64,000 nt of DNA from Lineus longissimus (taxonomy: Eukaryota; Nemertea; Pilidiophora; Heteronemertea; Lineidae): the NCBI RefSeq assembly GCF_910592395.1, contig NC_088308.1, forward strand, positions 9,563,001-9,627,000. Reading direction: 5' to 3'. A program made the translations under genes and the position numbers. The notes under the pieces are model-generated. The model saw only the letters and a list, made by a program, of their open reading frames with translations, made no database searches and was not told the DNA's origin. Shown here one piece after another: positions 46,348 to 57,900 of the stretch; positions within the stretch are counted from its first letter, which is position 1; each line of letters starts with the position of its first letter.

Positions 46348-48516
46348 ATGAACATTGGTCACTATCCCAAGGAATTTAACCCAAGAATTCACGGGGTTTA
46401 CAATCCTGCAACTTATTATGGAAAGCGTAAGATATATTTCAGTACTTGTGAATTCTGAAAACTGTCCTGCCGAACATCAAATGACGTTGTTCCTAAAAGC
46501 AGCTCCTTTATTTTTCAGCATTATGGTTTTGCAGGGTAATATAGGTAAAATCGATATCCGGATGAGAAAAAATATCGGTGGTCGGACAATTCCTTGTTCT
46601 GCGCAAATATCAATCATACATGTGCACTACAGCAGTCAACATGGTCAAAAGAGCTTGTGTAGTGACGTCTTTGACTTTGAATCATGATCATATATGTGGA
46701 TCCCCTTATAATGTATATTGCAACAACTGGTAGACCGGTCTTTTAATAGTATTACCTAAGTCCTAACGCTCGGTAGTCAGTTATTTTGGTATACAACTTA
46801 GTTTGACTAAACACAAAAACCTCCTTTGTCATTTCAGCTGATCCACTGTCTGAAGTGAAGGTTGGACAAATAGGCCAGTGGCTTAGCCGCAGGAATTATG
46901 GTCCACAGGCCATGGCATCTGCAGTTAGTAGGAGTAAGTATGGATGGTGCCCTTGTCGATAGAGTCAAATCCAAAAAATAGGCAAATCACCAGTTACTCT
47001 TTGTGCAAGTGCTGGTGTAAGGCCAAAGACCAGCAGCGGGCAACTGACCACCCAGAAAATACCAGGAGAAAATGGTAACATGGACATGGGTCATGCTAAT
47101 TCCCGACCTACCCCGACTTTTCCCGACATTTCCCGACTTGCGGAAAGTGCTGCCAAAATATAGTGTATTAATCATCAGAATATTTATATTTGTACTGTTT
47201 ACATACATATACAGCACGTCTGTTAATTTCAGGACTTTTGAACGATGCTAAGTTGAGCAAATCAACTCCAATAATTAATTTATGCTGGGTTCAGACAAGG
47301 CCATATGCAGGTACAGTTTACAAGAAGCGACAACCACAACTAACCAAGATTACCGACCTGCAGAAAAATTGCGGTCGGTTGGGTAGATGTAACTTGCTTT
47401 GCTCAACTAAGCATCGTTCAAAAGTCTTGAAATCAACAGACGTGCTGTATATGTATGTAAACAGTACAAATATAAATATTCTGATGATTAATACACTATA
47501 TTTTGGCAGCATTTTCCGCAAGTCGGGAAATGTCGGGAAAAGTCGGGGTAGGTCGGGAATTAGCATGACCGCATGGACATCATTACCATGGGTGTGTTTA
47601 CTTGAGGTTGCTTGACTATTTTTTGTATTTATTTGGTATATTGTGAAATGTATGGACTCGTATGATGTCCACAAATTTCACCTCTAATAAAGATATGGAC
47701 CCCATTTTGCCATTCGACTCAATCAAATATAAGCAAATTCATCAATTGCATGTACAATTTATTAGTATTGATTAATGTCACAGAAATTTCACTAATAATA
47801 AAAACTTGTACACACTCAATTTCTTTGTAAAAAAACCTTTGGCATGAATTCATGTGGAACCTGAACATTCTTGATTGTATTTCAGCTTACTGGAGATGGA
47901 TGCAGAAGTATGTGTTGGTGAGGAAAGCCAGCGTTGCGCCCTTTGTCCAGACGGCTATGTGCTTGTCCGCCTTCTATTACTTCTTTCAATACAGATCCCA
48001 TTGTAAGTAATTAAACGTGAAAGAAAGCAAGCTGCAGGGTAATAGAAAGTTCCGATTGCCTTGACATATTCAGTTGTTTCCACTTTGTTTGGTCCTTTTG
48101 AAAGTTATTGTATTCACACATGTCCTGTTGGATGCTGTCACCAGGACTATGACTTGTATGAGAGACACTTTATATTCTTCTTGCAGCCATCAGACTTCAG
48201 GGCTTGACGAATCCAGTTGTGAATAACCTCATTTGTTTATATCAGATTTTTGACCTGTTTGGACATGCTTATCAGTTTATCCATGATCCAGTGGGCCTTG
48301 GCAAGAGGCAGCCTCGAGAACTCAGTGGTTTTGACAGACTGCTTTGTGTCTTCATCTTGGTGACCAGTGAAGCCACAATCCCAGGCGACAAGCCCTTCGA
48401 ATGTCCTGATTGAACCTAGCCATCCAGTCTGTCTCTGTGGCAAATATTCTTGCATGTAATTTTAAATGTTTATCTTCTATTTTTCAGCTGCACATCGTCA
48501 TGCCAAGTACCATTGA
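46348..48516 (+). CDS. ATP5MF: Mitochondrial ATP synthase subunit f, 4 exons, 106 aa
   Basis: Exons are 46348-46426, 46838-46933, 47886-48002 and 48488-48516, with all junctions in phase 1. Subunit f is a single-pass inner-membrane protein of the Fo part of complex V, near the dimer interface. The N-terminal arm (GHYPKEFNPRIHGVYNP) resembles that of insect subunit f rather than the shorter vertebrate arm. KVGQIGQWLSRRNYGP is the conserved matrix helix. A basic patch (YWRWMQKYVLVRKAS) leads into the membrane segment (VQTAMCLSAFYYFFQY), and the protein ends HAKYH, matching the family's KYH terminus. Introns 1 and 3 are short; intron 2 contains a long inverted repeat. Likely polyadenylation signals AATAAA lie near 48801 and 48873. 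Confidence 0.93.
47071..47590. repeat. Long inverted repeat in ATP5MF intron 2 (arms ~190 bp)
   Basis: Arms 47071-47268 and 47398-47590 are reverse complements with few differences, including TAATTCCCGACCTACCCCGA against its complement and TATATACAGCACGTCTGTT-type blocks. The loop is about 130 bases. Transcription of the gene would give a long hairpin RNA. Translations of the two strands look alike only because of this symmetry. Confidence 0.92.
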
Positions 48517-49689
48517 TGTCGTTAAGACAATAGGACACCATTCTATGGAACGTTGTGGTAGACCAATGTTGGACTGTAAATAAGTGTTATTAGTGATGTA
48601 AAAGAGGTTTTTTCCAGATCTGTGTTGGACTGCTCCTGTAGTAAGAAAGTTACTTAATTAATGAAATAAGAAAACAGAGCCACCTTACCCATTTGATAAA
48701 AATCCATTTCAAGCAAAGGTTGCAACAGGGAACAATTATTTGATAACACATTTAAAGCTGATGCAGCTGCAGACATTCATTCATCAAAATGAACATTTTC
48801 TGTAATAAATAACACCAATCTTTATCTGGAAATTTCTGGCAATACATTCTGTACAGATAAGTCCTTGAGATAATAAAATTATTATGTGAGAACATCCAGT
48901 TTTATTTCATGTGATTGGAATGGAGTTTAGTAAAGGATTATACCATGGGGCACAAGGCTGTAAATTTCAACATGTTTCTCAGTCACATTTTGGACATTCT
49001 CCCCAAGAAGTCCTCCATACGGGATGTGTGGAACATAAACCATGTAAACTGTGCCCCGTCATTGGTTTATTAAACTTGCAAAGCGTCCTTGTAGGATGGA
49101 TCTGTTTTGATGCTATATGCTGCTTGTGAACATAATTACTGAGCTATTGAAAAGCTTGTAACAAAATTTTTATCTACAAAGTTTCGTTGTGACTTGTCTG
49201 GACAGTATGACCGTTGAATCTTCTCCGAGCCTGCAAATATAGGTGTTGAGAATATTTAGGTCTAGGAGCATATTTATATTCCCTAGCCCAAGGAGGTCAC
49301 AGATTCTACGCGGAGGTATCGCTGCTATTTTAACTTTGAGCGAGACACAGGCCAAAATTATTTCGAATCCGAGGCGCAAAACCGGAGTCTTTCATATAAA
49401 TTTATATTGAAAGACTGGTAAAACCAAGGCTCCTTGTACATGGTTGCCAGGGTAACCAAAATACTCTGTACCAAGTGAGAAGCATGTCTTTGGATAGCTT
49501 TTGAGAGACTCTCCCTCTGGATGAAGCAAGAGACACCATGCCAGGCCAAAAAAACCTGATTGGTACCTAGCTGTTGTCGCACATAAAAAAGCCTGGCTCA
49601 TCTGCCTTTGAGGAGGAATACTTCCTGGACAAGAAATACAGCCAAAATGAAAAGGCATGGGCTTGTGTGTTGTACTACTCTATCATCCA

Positions 49690-50700
49690 TCCAGTTGTGA
49701 CAATGTCCCCATAAAATGGAAGAGCTTTTGTGGTACATCTACAGTGTTCGATTATTATCCCAGGACTGCACATTGTGATCAAGACCATCCATTTTTTTTG
49801 TTACAATGTCCCTATTAGAATGGACAGCTCAGGCCTTTACAGTGGTCCAGTAAACAATTTAATGTGATACAATGTCCCGAGGACAACAGGACACATGGGT
49901 CATAGTGATGAAGACCAATCATCCTTTTGGTTCTGACAATGATGTCCCAATGATGTCCCCGCAAGACCATCTGGTTGTGACAATGTCCTCATCAAATGGG
50001 TCGGCTTTTGTAGCAGTCCAGTAGGCAATATTATTATGACAATATCCCCCAAGATGGCAGGACATGTGGATCATAGTGATCAAGACCATTTGGTTGTGAT
50101 TATGTCCCCAACCATTATAATAGACATAATGGGCTTTATAATGGTCCAGTGGGAAAATATTGTTATTACTATGTTCTGAGGACGACATGCAGGACATGTA
50201 GATCATTGTGATCAAGACCAAGCCACCTTCAATCAGATTGTTGTGACAATGTCTCCAAGACCATTCATCTGGTAGTGACAATGTCCTCATCAAACCATAG
50301 GCTTTTGTATGTGGTAGTCCAGTCGGCAAATACTTTTCGACAGTGTCTCTAGGCATCAGGCCATGTGGATAACAAACCATCCATTGGGTTAGGATGATGT
50401 CCCCATCAAATGGACAGTCTTTTGCTGTGGCCCACTGAGCAATTATATTTATATTTGACAATATCCAAAACCAACCGTCTCACTGTGACTATGCCGTCAT
50501 ATAAAATGAATAGACTTTTGCAGTGGTTGATCCAGTGGGCAAAATCTCTTTCTCCAGGATGACAGGCTATACAGATTATTGTGATCAAGACCATCCTTTT
50601 GCTTTGACAATGTTTCCATTACTATGGCCAGGCTTTCGCAGTGGTCCAGTGAGCAAATATTGAAAAGCTGATGTCCCAAGAATGATAGAGAATTAATTCA
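49690..50700. repeat. Degenerate minisatellite (period roughly 120-130 bp)
   Basis: About eight diverged units repeat GTGACAATGTCC, AGGACATGTGGATCAT, GTGATCAAGACCAT and CAGTGGTCCAGTGGGCAA in order. A 180-codon minus-strand open frame at 49919-50461 exists only because the repeat lacks stops in that frame. Confidence 0.85.
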
Positions 50701-50703
50701 TGG

Positions 50704-50750
50704 TAATTGTGGCAATGGTCTTCTTGGCAAGAAGACCATTGCCACAATTA
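50704..50750. repeat. Perfect palindrome with 22-bp arms and 3-base loop
   Basis: Arms 50704-50725 and 50729-50750 are exact reverse complements; the loop is GGC. It lies at the right edge of the minisatellite. The loop is too short for a typical microRNA precursor; a cruciform-type rearrangement scar is more likely. Confidence 0.95.
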
Positions 50751-50909
50751 CAAGAATGCAAGAATCTTGCATCAACAAGACAGACGATGAAGGGGGAATT
50801 TCTGGGAGACACAGAGATCTTTAAGCAGGATTTTGAAGGAGAAAACAGTTTTACAGGATTCGAGATGGGGCTTTTTTAAATGGGTGCTTGTACTGGGACA
50901 TGTCAGGTG

Positions 50910-50943
50910 CCCCCCCCCCCCCCCCCCCCCCCCGTACTAGGAA
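50910..50943. repeat. Poly(C) homopolymer, about 34 bases
   Basis: Uninterrupted C run, preceded by GTCAGGTG. The stated length may not be exact because such runs are error-prone in assemblies. Shorter C or G runs occur near 43827, 56570 and 60202. Confidence 0.9.
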
Positions 50944-51493
50944 TTTGTTTTGTTGCAACCCTTCCCATTTGGTTGTGACAACTGATTTGCAATAGTCAGA
51001 TTGATATTGAGACTTCAATTATTGGGTTGTGACAATTTCCCATTAATGGACAGAGCACAAACTTGAGCGGTATTAGTTGCATAACCATAACCATGTTACC
51101 AGAACTGTTGTTGACAAAACGAGGCACAGAGCGTACACTGTAAAAAGTGTTGGCTCTCATCAAGGTGTTCTAGAATTGTAAATATTTTGTCGATCACTGG
51201 AACAGATTCACAGGCTAGCAGGGAGGGAATCATTGTGACCATTCTGTCCTATAGAGAAAAATAATAACACACTCTCTGTAAAATGTGAAAAAAACACCTT
51301 TAATGTATTACCGTTACACCAAATATCAGCTTATCGAAGAGCTCAATTATCTTTGGTTGCCCTTGATGTTTCTAAAATGCAGAACTAAGATTAAGATCAC
51401 ACTAATGAATTGCAGACAGTTCTTTGCTGTCAAGAAAGCTGTCTCCAAGGGTGTGATTTAGAGAACATGATAGACAGGCTGAAAAAAGTTATA

Positions 51494-51653
51494 CAGTAGA
51501 ACCTCTCTATTAAGGACACCCTCGGGACTGACAAGTGCTGTCCTTAATAGAGAGGTGTCCTGATTAGAGAGGTCAAATTGAACAGAAACAACCAATTTAG
51601 GACCAAAACTAGTGTCCTTAATAGAGAGGTGTCCGCTAATAGAGGTTCTACTG
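51494..51653. mobile_element. Palindromic MITE family P, copy 3
   Basis: The cleanest copy: CAGTAGAACCTCTCTATTAA at the left, its near reverse complement ending TAGAGGTTCTACTG at the right, flanked by TA on both sides. Blocks CCCTCGGGACTGACAAGTGC and TTAATAGAGAGGTGTCC lie between. Confidence 0.92.
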
Positions 51654-51749
51654 TATTGTGTATCTTGTTTACCCCCCTCTTTGAAAATGACTTGTTTGTT
51701 CTTGTCATGAGACTTGTTACAAGTGACAACGAGAACATAGAGCCCTACA

Positions 51750-51962
51750 GCATTTGTTAAATTTGTAATTGAATTGGAAAATTCGTAAATATGTATGTAC
51801 AAAGTATAAATTTTAGCATTGCCGTTGTGTAGACTATATACATGTACAAATACTAAGAATACCAAGTTTCAGCAAATTTGTATGCATAATAACTGTCATA
51901 CGGCATTGTGTAGAACTGCACTTCTATTTTTCTGGTCTACCATAAATGGCGTACCCTTCTAA
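51750..51962. repeat. Dispersed repeat family X, copy 3
   Basis: Shares ACAAATACTAAGAATACC, AAGTTTCAGCAAATT, CGGCATTGTGTAGAACTGCA and TATTTTTCTGG(T/A)C with the copies at 25960 and 35630. Confidence 0.72.
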
Positions 51963-52196
51963 TGTCATTTTATTACTTTGCAAAACAAGGACATTTTGCT
52001 ACATTTTGATTCCCATTAAAGTCAGTGGATATTCACAGAATCTATGAATGTCATCATGATTGTGACAACTGAGGAAAAGTCTCAGAGAAAAAGGACCATA
52101 GGCTTACATGTAAAAGTCAATGAATCACAACTGACGAACCAATATGGTCAATCCTATTTATAACAAAATGCACTCAAGAGTTCCGTCTTGAATATA

Positions 52197-52574
52197 TCAA
52201 GTCCTTGCGCTTCTTTCACACTCCATAAGGCATTCCCGAACAAGAATCCTCGCATGAACAATACCCCTTTTCAATCGCTCAGCCGAGCTTTTACTCCCTG
52301 AATATGTTGGTCGAATGTCTTTTCCCATGTCTTCAATGACGGCGAGTAGTTGAGCGTATTTGCTTTGAGGTAACTGCTGCGGTGCTCGTTGTGCCATTGC
52401 GGCTGCAGCTGCAGCAACTGCCGCTACCGCTTGCTTCTGTTGTTGTGAAGGTGTCGCCACAGGTAACATGGGTACTCCAGGTGGCGGTGTGTTTCGTACA
52501 TCAACTTCTGATCTCGGTGTCCCAGGATTGCTGAACTGGGGAGAGTTCTTCGCCTCTAATGCATCGTCATCCAT
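52197..52574 (-). CDS. CDK2AP1: Cyclin-dependent kinase 2-associated protein 1/2 (DOC-1 family), 125 aa
   Basis: The coding sequence lies in one exon whose acceptor (CTCTTGCAG) is at about 52585, with ATG at 52574. The N-terminal half is low complexity: Pro/Thr-rich ([15 protein letters not shown]), then an alanine run. The C-terminal ~55 residues are the conserved domain: [57 protein letters not shown]2AP proteins are subunits of the NuRD chromatin-remodelling complex and were first described as CDK2 binders. The domain cannot separate CDK2AP1 from CDK2AP2. At least one 5' non-coding exon should lie upstream, perhaps near 53250-53460. The frame above the ATG stays open to the acceptor, so a longer N-terminus is possible. 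Confidence 0.92.
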   Translation of the reverse strand: MDDDALEAKNSPQFSNPGTPRSEVDVRNTPPPGVPMLPVATPSQQQKQAVAAVAAAAAAMAQRAPQQLPQSKYAQLLAVIEDMGKDIRPTYSGSKSSAERLKRGIVHARILVRECLMECERSART

Positions 52575-53399
52575 GGTGTGGTTTCTGCAAGAGCCCAAAG
52601 GAAAAAATATAGAGAATAGAAGCAATACTGACATGATTGATAGACTAGCGGGCTGCAGCCAGGCTTCTCGATGTTGCAGTTGGAGGAAAAACACAAAATA
52701 CTGTAAACCCCTTCTTTTCCAGTACAATAATACAATCTTTAAGTACAATATCTTGAAATTTTCCTGAGAAGAGGGGTAACAACCTTGAACTCAAATACAT
52801 TAGTGTTAGTTAGTAGAAATACAATAAAAATCCTTATGGCTTTATCACTGACACTTAATGTCTAATGGCACTGTTTCTGTTTAATACTCGGCAGTCCGTC
52901 TGTTGATGTATTACACCGAGGGCCCAGGGGAGAGGGGGAGTACACGCAAGCTACATTGTCTTGTGATTGTCGGGGTTGACATCATTCATCATGGGCTATG
53001 GCATGCCATGATGATGGAAGCACGAAAATAAATGGGAACACAAATCTGATACAATAAGCAATGATGGTTTTACTACACAATAAAAGTAAAACCAAAACAG
53101 GCAACAGGATAGGACATGTTGGAGCCCATAATAGGCCTACATTTAACTGCAACACAGCACTGCACTGCAGTACAAATGCACTCTAGCACTGCCACTGGCA
53201 CTGGCCTTCTCGATCAATGACAACAAAGCAGTCGGAGAATGTCGACGGTTTTTTCGATCTATGGAATTTCTACGAATGTTTTAGCTGCCAAAAACAATGC
53301 AGTATTGGGTTATGAAGCTTCTGACCTCAGGTTATCTTAATTTGTTATCACGAAAGGCTAAAAAACATGTAATTTGAGTGCCCAATTTCAACTTTTCGC

Positions 53400-53465
53400 T
53401 ACCGGAAGCTCGCGCCGGTTTTCCCAAGCTATCAGAAGAACGCATGCGCAAGCGGAAGTTAAATC
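53400..53465. promoter_or_regulatory. Promoter-like patch with two ETS motifs and an NRF1 motif
   Basis: ACCGGAAGC at 53401, CGCATGCGCA at 53441-53450 and GCGGAAGTT at 53452-53460 match ETS, NRF1 and ETS consensus sites. It lies between CDK2AP (minus) and CEP112 (plus) and is CpG-rich against AT-rich surroundings. Such clusters mark bidirectional housekeeping promoters; that role here is inferred. Confidence 0.55.
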
Positions 53466-54117
53466 GGCGCAAAAATAAACAAATTTAAACTGAAGGTCTC
53501 GATATATCCTCACAAATAGCTATACAAACAAGTAAATATTGTGTTGTGTAATCTGGACTGTTGCTTAAACTCTCACTACTACAATTATGCATACCTTCAT
53601 CGGAAATATCTTTTAGAATATTGTAGAAACAGTCCCACTTTGTGGTGTTTTGGTCGACCTCTAGTCAGGTCTTTCCACAGCCCTCAAACATGTTGATGCA
53701 TGTGCATTTGCAGCATTGTCGCTCTGCAACGATGCACTATAGCCTAGGCCTTATTTGTATGCATGTGATTACGACACAAACTATTGTAGTATGCTTAAAG
53801 TGCAGCCACACTACCTTCCATATTTTACCATTAGTACACTTGGGCTACCGATAGTCAAAGTTACAGGCTAATACCTATATTTCGACAAAAAAATTTGCAT
53901 TTTTTAGCCTTTGACCTTCGACTTGCTTCGTTTTAAAATCAGTTTAAAAGTTTGGGCGGCATTTCAACCATTTGCATATATAGGCTCTAACACCAGGTGG
54001 AGGAAGCTACTACTGGCCACAACAAACAAGCAGCAAACAAAAGACCGTATGGTCGCACACCACATTTTCTTTTTTTCGTTGTGCCTTTATTTATCCAACC
54101 GGCTGTTGTTGGACACC

Positions 54118-54430
54118 AAGTCCAAACACGAGGACACTCGTATTTAATATCGATATTCGAAAGTACTTTTTCTCAAACAGAATCGTAGATCCATGGAATA
54201 GCCTGCCAGAAAATATAGTAAATGCAGAATCCCCCAACATATTCAAGAATAGGATAGACTTGCACTTCAAATCTGAACTTTACAGCCTGACACCCCAAAG
54301 AATCATAAATTTCCGTACCAACCCCGCCATGCCCACGCAAACAGAAACAGTTAATAATAAGAAAAAACTTGCTACAGGCTATTTAGCATGCAGTATCAGT
54401 ATGTGCGTATGTATGTATGTATGTAGGTTT
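54118..54430 (+). pseudogene. C-terminal relic of a non-LTR retrotransposon reverse transcriptase
   Basis: One frame (about 54150-54280) reads RKYFFSNRIVDPWNSLPENI followed by VNAESPNIFKNRIDLH. This is the conserved tail of CR1/RTE-type reverse transcriptases, usually preceded by TRGHS. QTRGHS is present just upstream (about 54121-54138) but in a different frame, so there is a frameshift or small deletion. Nothing further upstream is recognisable. A TATG microsatellite follows at 54407-54426. It lies in the 5' region of CEP112. Confidence 0.75.
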
Positions 54431-54929
54431 GTTTTGGATAGCAGTGACTTCCTCCACCAGGTGTAAAAGTGACGATTGACCAGTCAGAGTCACGTACAGC
54501 CTTTCATGCCTTTCACCAAGAAGAAAGGCCTTGTATTTGTACCGTGTTCAGAGTGTGCGCATTGTTTTCTTTGGGCTCCGAGTCTGGTGTAGTTCTTTCT
54601 TTGTCAAAACAAACCGTCCATTCTCCAACTAAGCCAACTTCCAACAATGCCGTAAGCACTGTGACCCTTGGCTTTGTTCCAGGTGAAACTCATTCGACTA
54701 TTCAATGCCCAAACGAAATTCGTCAAAGTTGTCAACCAACAGACTGAGAAGGTCACATGATTTTGGGTTTTATTCTGGTTGTGACATGGGGCATTCAGAA
54801 CAGCACTGACTCAGTGCTGTTCTGTTCTGTTCTATATTTCTGATGTACATCAAGGTACATAATGTCATTGTATGTAAATTGTATTTCCAGGGTCACATAA
54901 TTTGCTGTCCACTTGTATGAGCAGGAACC

Positions 54930-57900
54930 ATGGACAGTGAAACAACATTGTACATCGCCCTCGATGAGACCTTCGACCAGCATTTGGCAGAGATGAAACC
55001 GTTTGTGCTCAAATTGCCTCACAAGACAGAACGACAGAGGTGTGCACTGTGGATAAAGAAGCTTTGTGAACCGCCATCTTCAGGAATTACAGGAAGGTAC
55101 AAGTTGTTTGAAAAGTTCTTTCATCTTACATTACATTAGTGTTTTTCAGATAGATCTGGCCAAAGGTACTCTGCTGACCTCTTCTCACAAGACTGTAATA
55201 ATGTGATCACAAATAGTCTTTTTAATTACACAGCGGTGGGCAGCCAGTGTCATAGTTGACCGACTTAGTTGACACCGTGAAATCTGAGCATTTTTCAGGC
55301 CTAAGGATAATCAAGTGTTGTGCAACACCACTATCTTTTGGTAAATGTGATCTGGTCATATTCCTGAGTTTATAAATCGAGTACATTTGGCCAGAACGAT
55401 ATGTAAAACACTTTACGTTACGGTGTCGTTCAGGAAGTTTGGTTGTCGATGAATCTTTTTATCACCTGTAGTGTATGACACCGGTAGACAGCCGAGACGC
55501 TCATGGTGGTTTGGACCAAGAGTGTAGTAAGTACAGTACATGTACTTCTAGTCTAAGACATTTTGAGCTAAGCTTGTTTATTTGAAATGTTATTTTCCTT
55601 GCATGAAAACTTCAAGCTAATGTTTCTGTGAATTCTTTTTCAGAAAGAATCGCAATATGTATGCTGAACTTATGTTACACATGCTGAAGCGTGGTGCTCT
55701 GGAGGGGCCATTCACTTCACGACCTGAGGAAGGTCCACTGCAGACGTTACCTGCTTACATGGTGAGATTGTAAATTTGTTGGATGGTTACTTTTATGTAC
55801 ATTCCTCCTCCACTTAGCTTGTCTTTTAGTTCTACTACCCGAGAGCTAGTGCTGTCATTGCTGATGTACGCGTATGTATCATGTATGAATAGATTAAAAA
55901 ACTCTTTTAAAATTATCTAGAGTCAAATGCCATGCAGTGAGCTGTCGGGAGTGGCACAGTGGAAACATCCGTGCCTGTCACCTCTGAGGTCCCGGGTTCA
56001 ATACCCGGTCAGTCCCGGTATACTCATGTGATAGAGAGGGCAACTCTCTTCGACATCCTATGTTTCTTCCAGGTTCTCCGGTTTCGTCCTACATACATTA
56101 CAATCGCTTAGAATAGAGCTATAATAATGTCCTACTTGATGTTAGCTCGATGGCGTCCTTGGGGAAGAGTCCCTGAGAAGTTTATTGGCCAAAAATGGTT
56201 TGCACTCTATATATATGGGATTTGCTGGACTCTGGTCACAAATGATGCCGCTGGACTAATTACAATCCCATTTATTTTCCAGTCCATTTATTTTGATGAC
56301 AAATCAAAGGATGCAACAGCAAAAGAGGAGGTAAGTTTGTTTGAAAGGAGCAATCCCAACAAGGGTGTCGGCCAAAAAGGTTTTGAAAACCCCACTTTGG
56401 ACAATCGATATCCTTTCCTCCAGGCACTCCAGACCAAATGCATGTTTGGAGTTGTCTTGTATACAATTCCTGAATTCTGAGTCTCTTGATTGTGCAACTA
56501 GGAAAAGCATTCCTTGTTTTAAAGGCACAGTTAAGTTCTCATTTTAGAACGTGTGCTTAACGGATCTTGGGGGGGGGGGGGACACAAGAGTTAAAGTAAT
56601 TCATTAAGGCCCCTGTCCGATAGGCTGCAATAAGTGAAAATTTTTACATCTGCCATGTCTTCTGTAACTAAATTAATTCTCATACAACATGAAGTTGCAG
56701 TCATCTTGCCCGACCTTTCGTTTCATATCAATCCGGAGTAATGCTTTTGCAATTGTGTCATTTCAACTTACGATATCAGAAAATGCAACTTAATGCACTG
56801 CAATATTGTCACTCAGTGAGCTTGGTATATTTCCAGGATAAGAATGTGCCAGACTGGGTTAGTGAGCTGGGAGCATCTCAACTGTCTACCGGTGCCGATG
56901 GTGGTGGTGGTGGTTTAGGCGGTGATGCTGAACTTGCTGCTGCGCTCAAGATAGCCTCGTCGTCATCTGATAAAGAATATCATGGCAAGATGGAATCTCC
57001 AAGGCAAATGAGGTTAGTTCTGTTCCAGTGCTGCTTACAAAGTCCGATTTTGTCATGATTTCAAACATCTTCTCAGCTTACTCGGGAATTTTCGCACTCC
57101 ATGCGCCGCACTGCCATCTTCTTGCTTCTCATAGAAATAGTCACAAGTTGAGGCAATGCAGTAGACCCTCACTATTAAGGACACCCTCGGGACCGACAAG
57201 TGCTGTCCTCAAAAGAGAGGTGTCCTGTTTAGAGTGGTCAAATTGAATGAAACAACCAGTTTGGGACCAAAACTAGTGAACAAGTGTCCTTAACAGATGG
57301 GTTGTTCTCAATAGAAAGGTGCTCGCTATAGGTTCCTTTAAGTTCCACTGTAGTTAGAGTGATAGACGACAAGAGGCATTGTGGTTGTGGTGTCAGGGAT
57401 ATTCTAATTTACAAGGGCACATAATGCTTCCATTGAAATCTCGAGTAGAAAGACAATGTGACATGTAAGCTTATATACTGTGTAGAAGCTATTTTAGCCG
57501 ATTTTCGTGTGTCTGTTTCAGTATCACATAGGCCTATTGCATGTAATATAGGCCTTTTGTACAGGCGTCCCTCAACTAGCTAAATAAAGTCGACACCGTT
57601 TTTTAATGCCTTATGCCTGTGACATGTTCTTTATTCCGACATGATGACATTTGGTCAACATGAAGAACATTGTCTCATATGGAACACTGTAGACAAGTAA
57701 AGCTCTCCTTGGTATCATTCTCTTGTTCTTGACATTAACAATAATGAGGATTCCAATTTCAGGAGAAGCAATTCCACTGGCAGGGTATCGGGGAGAGGCA
57801 GAAGCCCAAGCCCACCACATGCTAGATCATTTAGTGAGAGAGACCGAATGTTTTCCAGGGTAAGTGAAGTCTCCACTCGGAAACAATGTCACAAGATCAC

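Larger units (their letters stand above)
48517..52196. other. Intergenic region between ATP5MF and CDK2AP
   Basis: Apart from the minisatellite, perfect palindrome, poly(C), MITE P3 and repeat X3 listed separately, I see no coding exon. Open frames at 48911-49129 and 49170-49658 lack recognised domains. Confidence 0.6.

Noticed and set aside
46987-47674. Similar open frames on both strands in ATP5MF intron 2
   Set aside because: They mirror each other only because the region is an inverted repeat; no coding evidence.
49919-50461. 180-aa minus-strand open frame
   Set aside because: It is produced by a degenerate tandem repeat; the peptide is repetitive and matches no domain.
55945-56020. Functional tRNA-Asp gene
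   Set aside because: The B box and T arm look good but acceptor and D-arm pairing are missing, and a SINE-type body follows.
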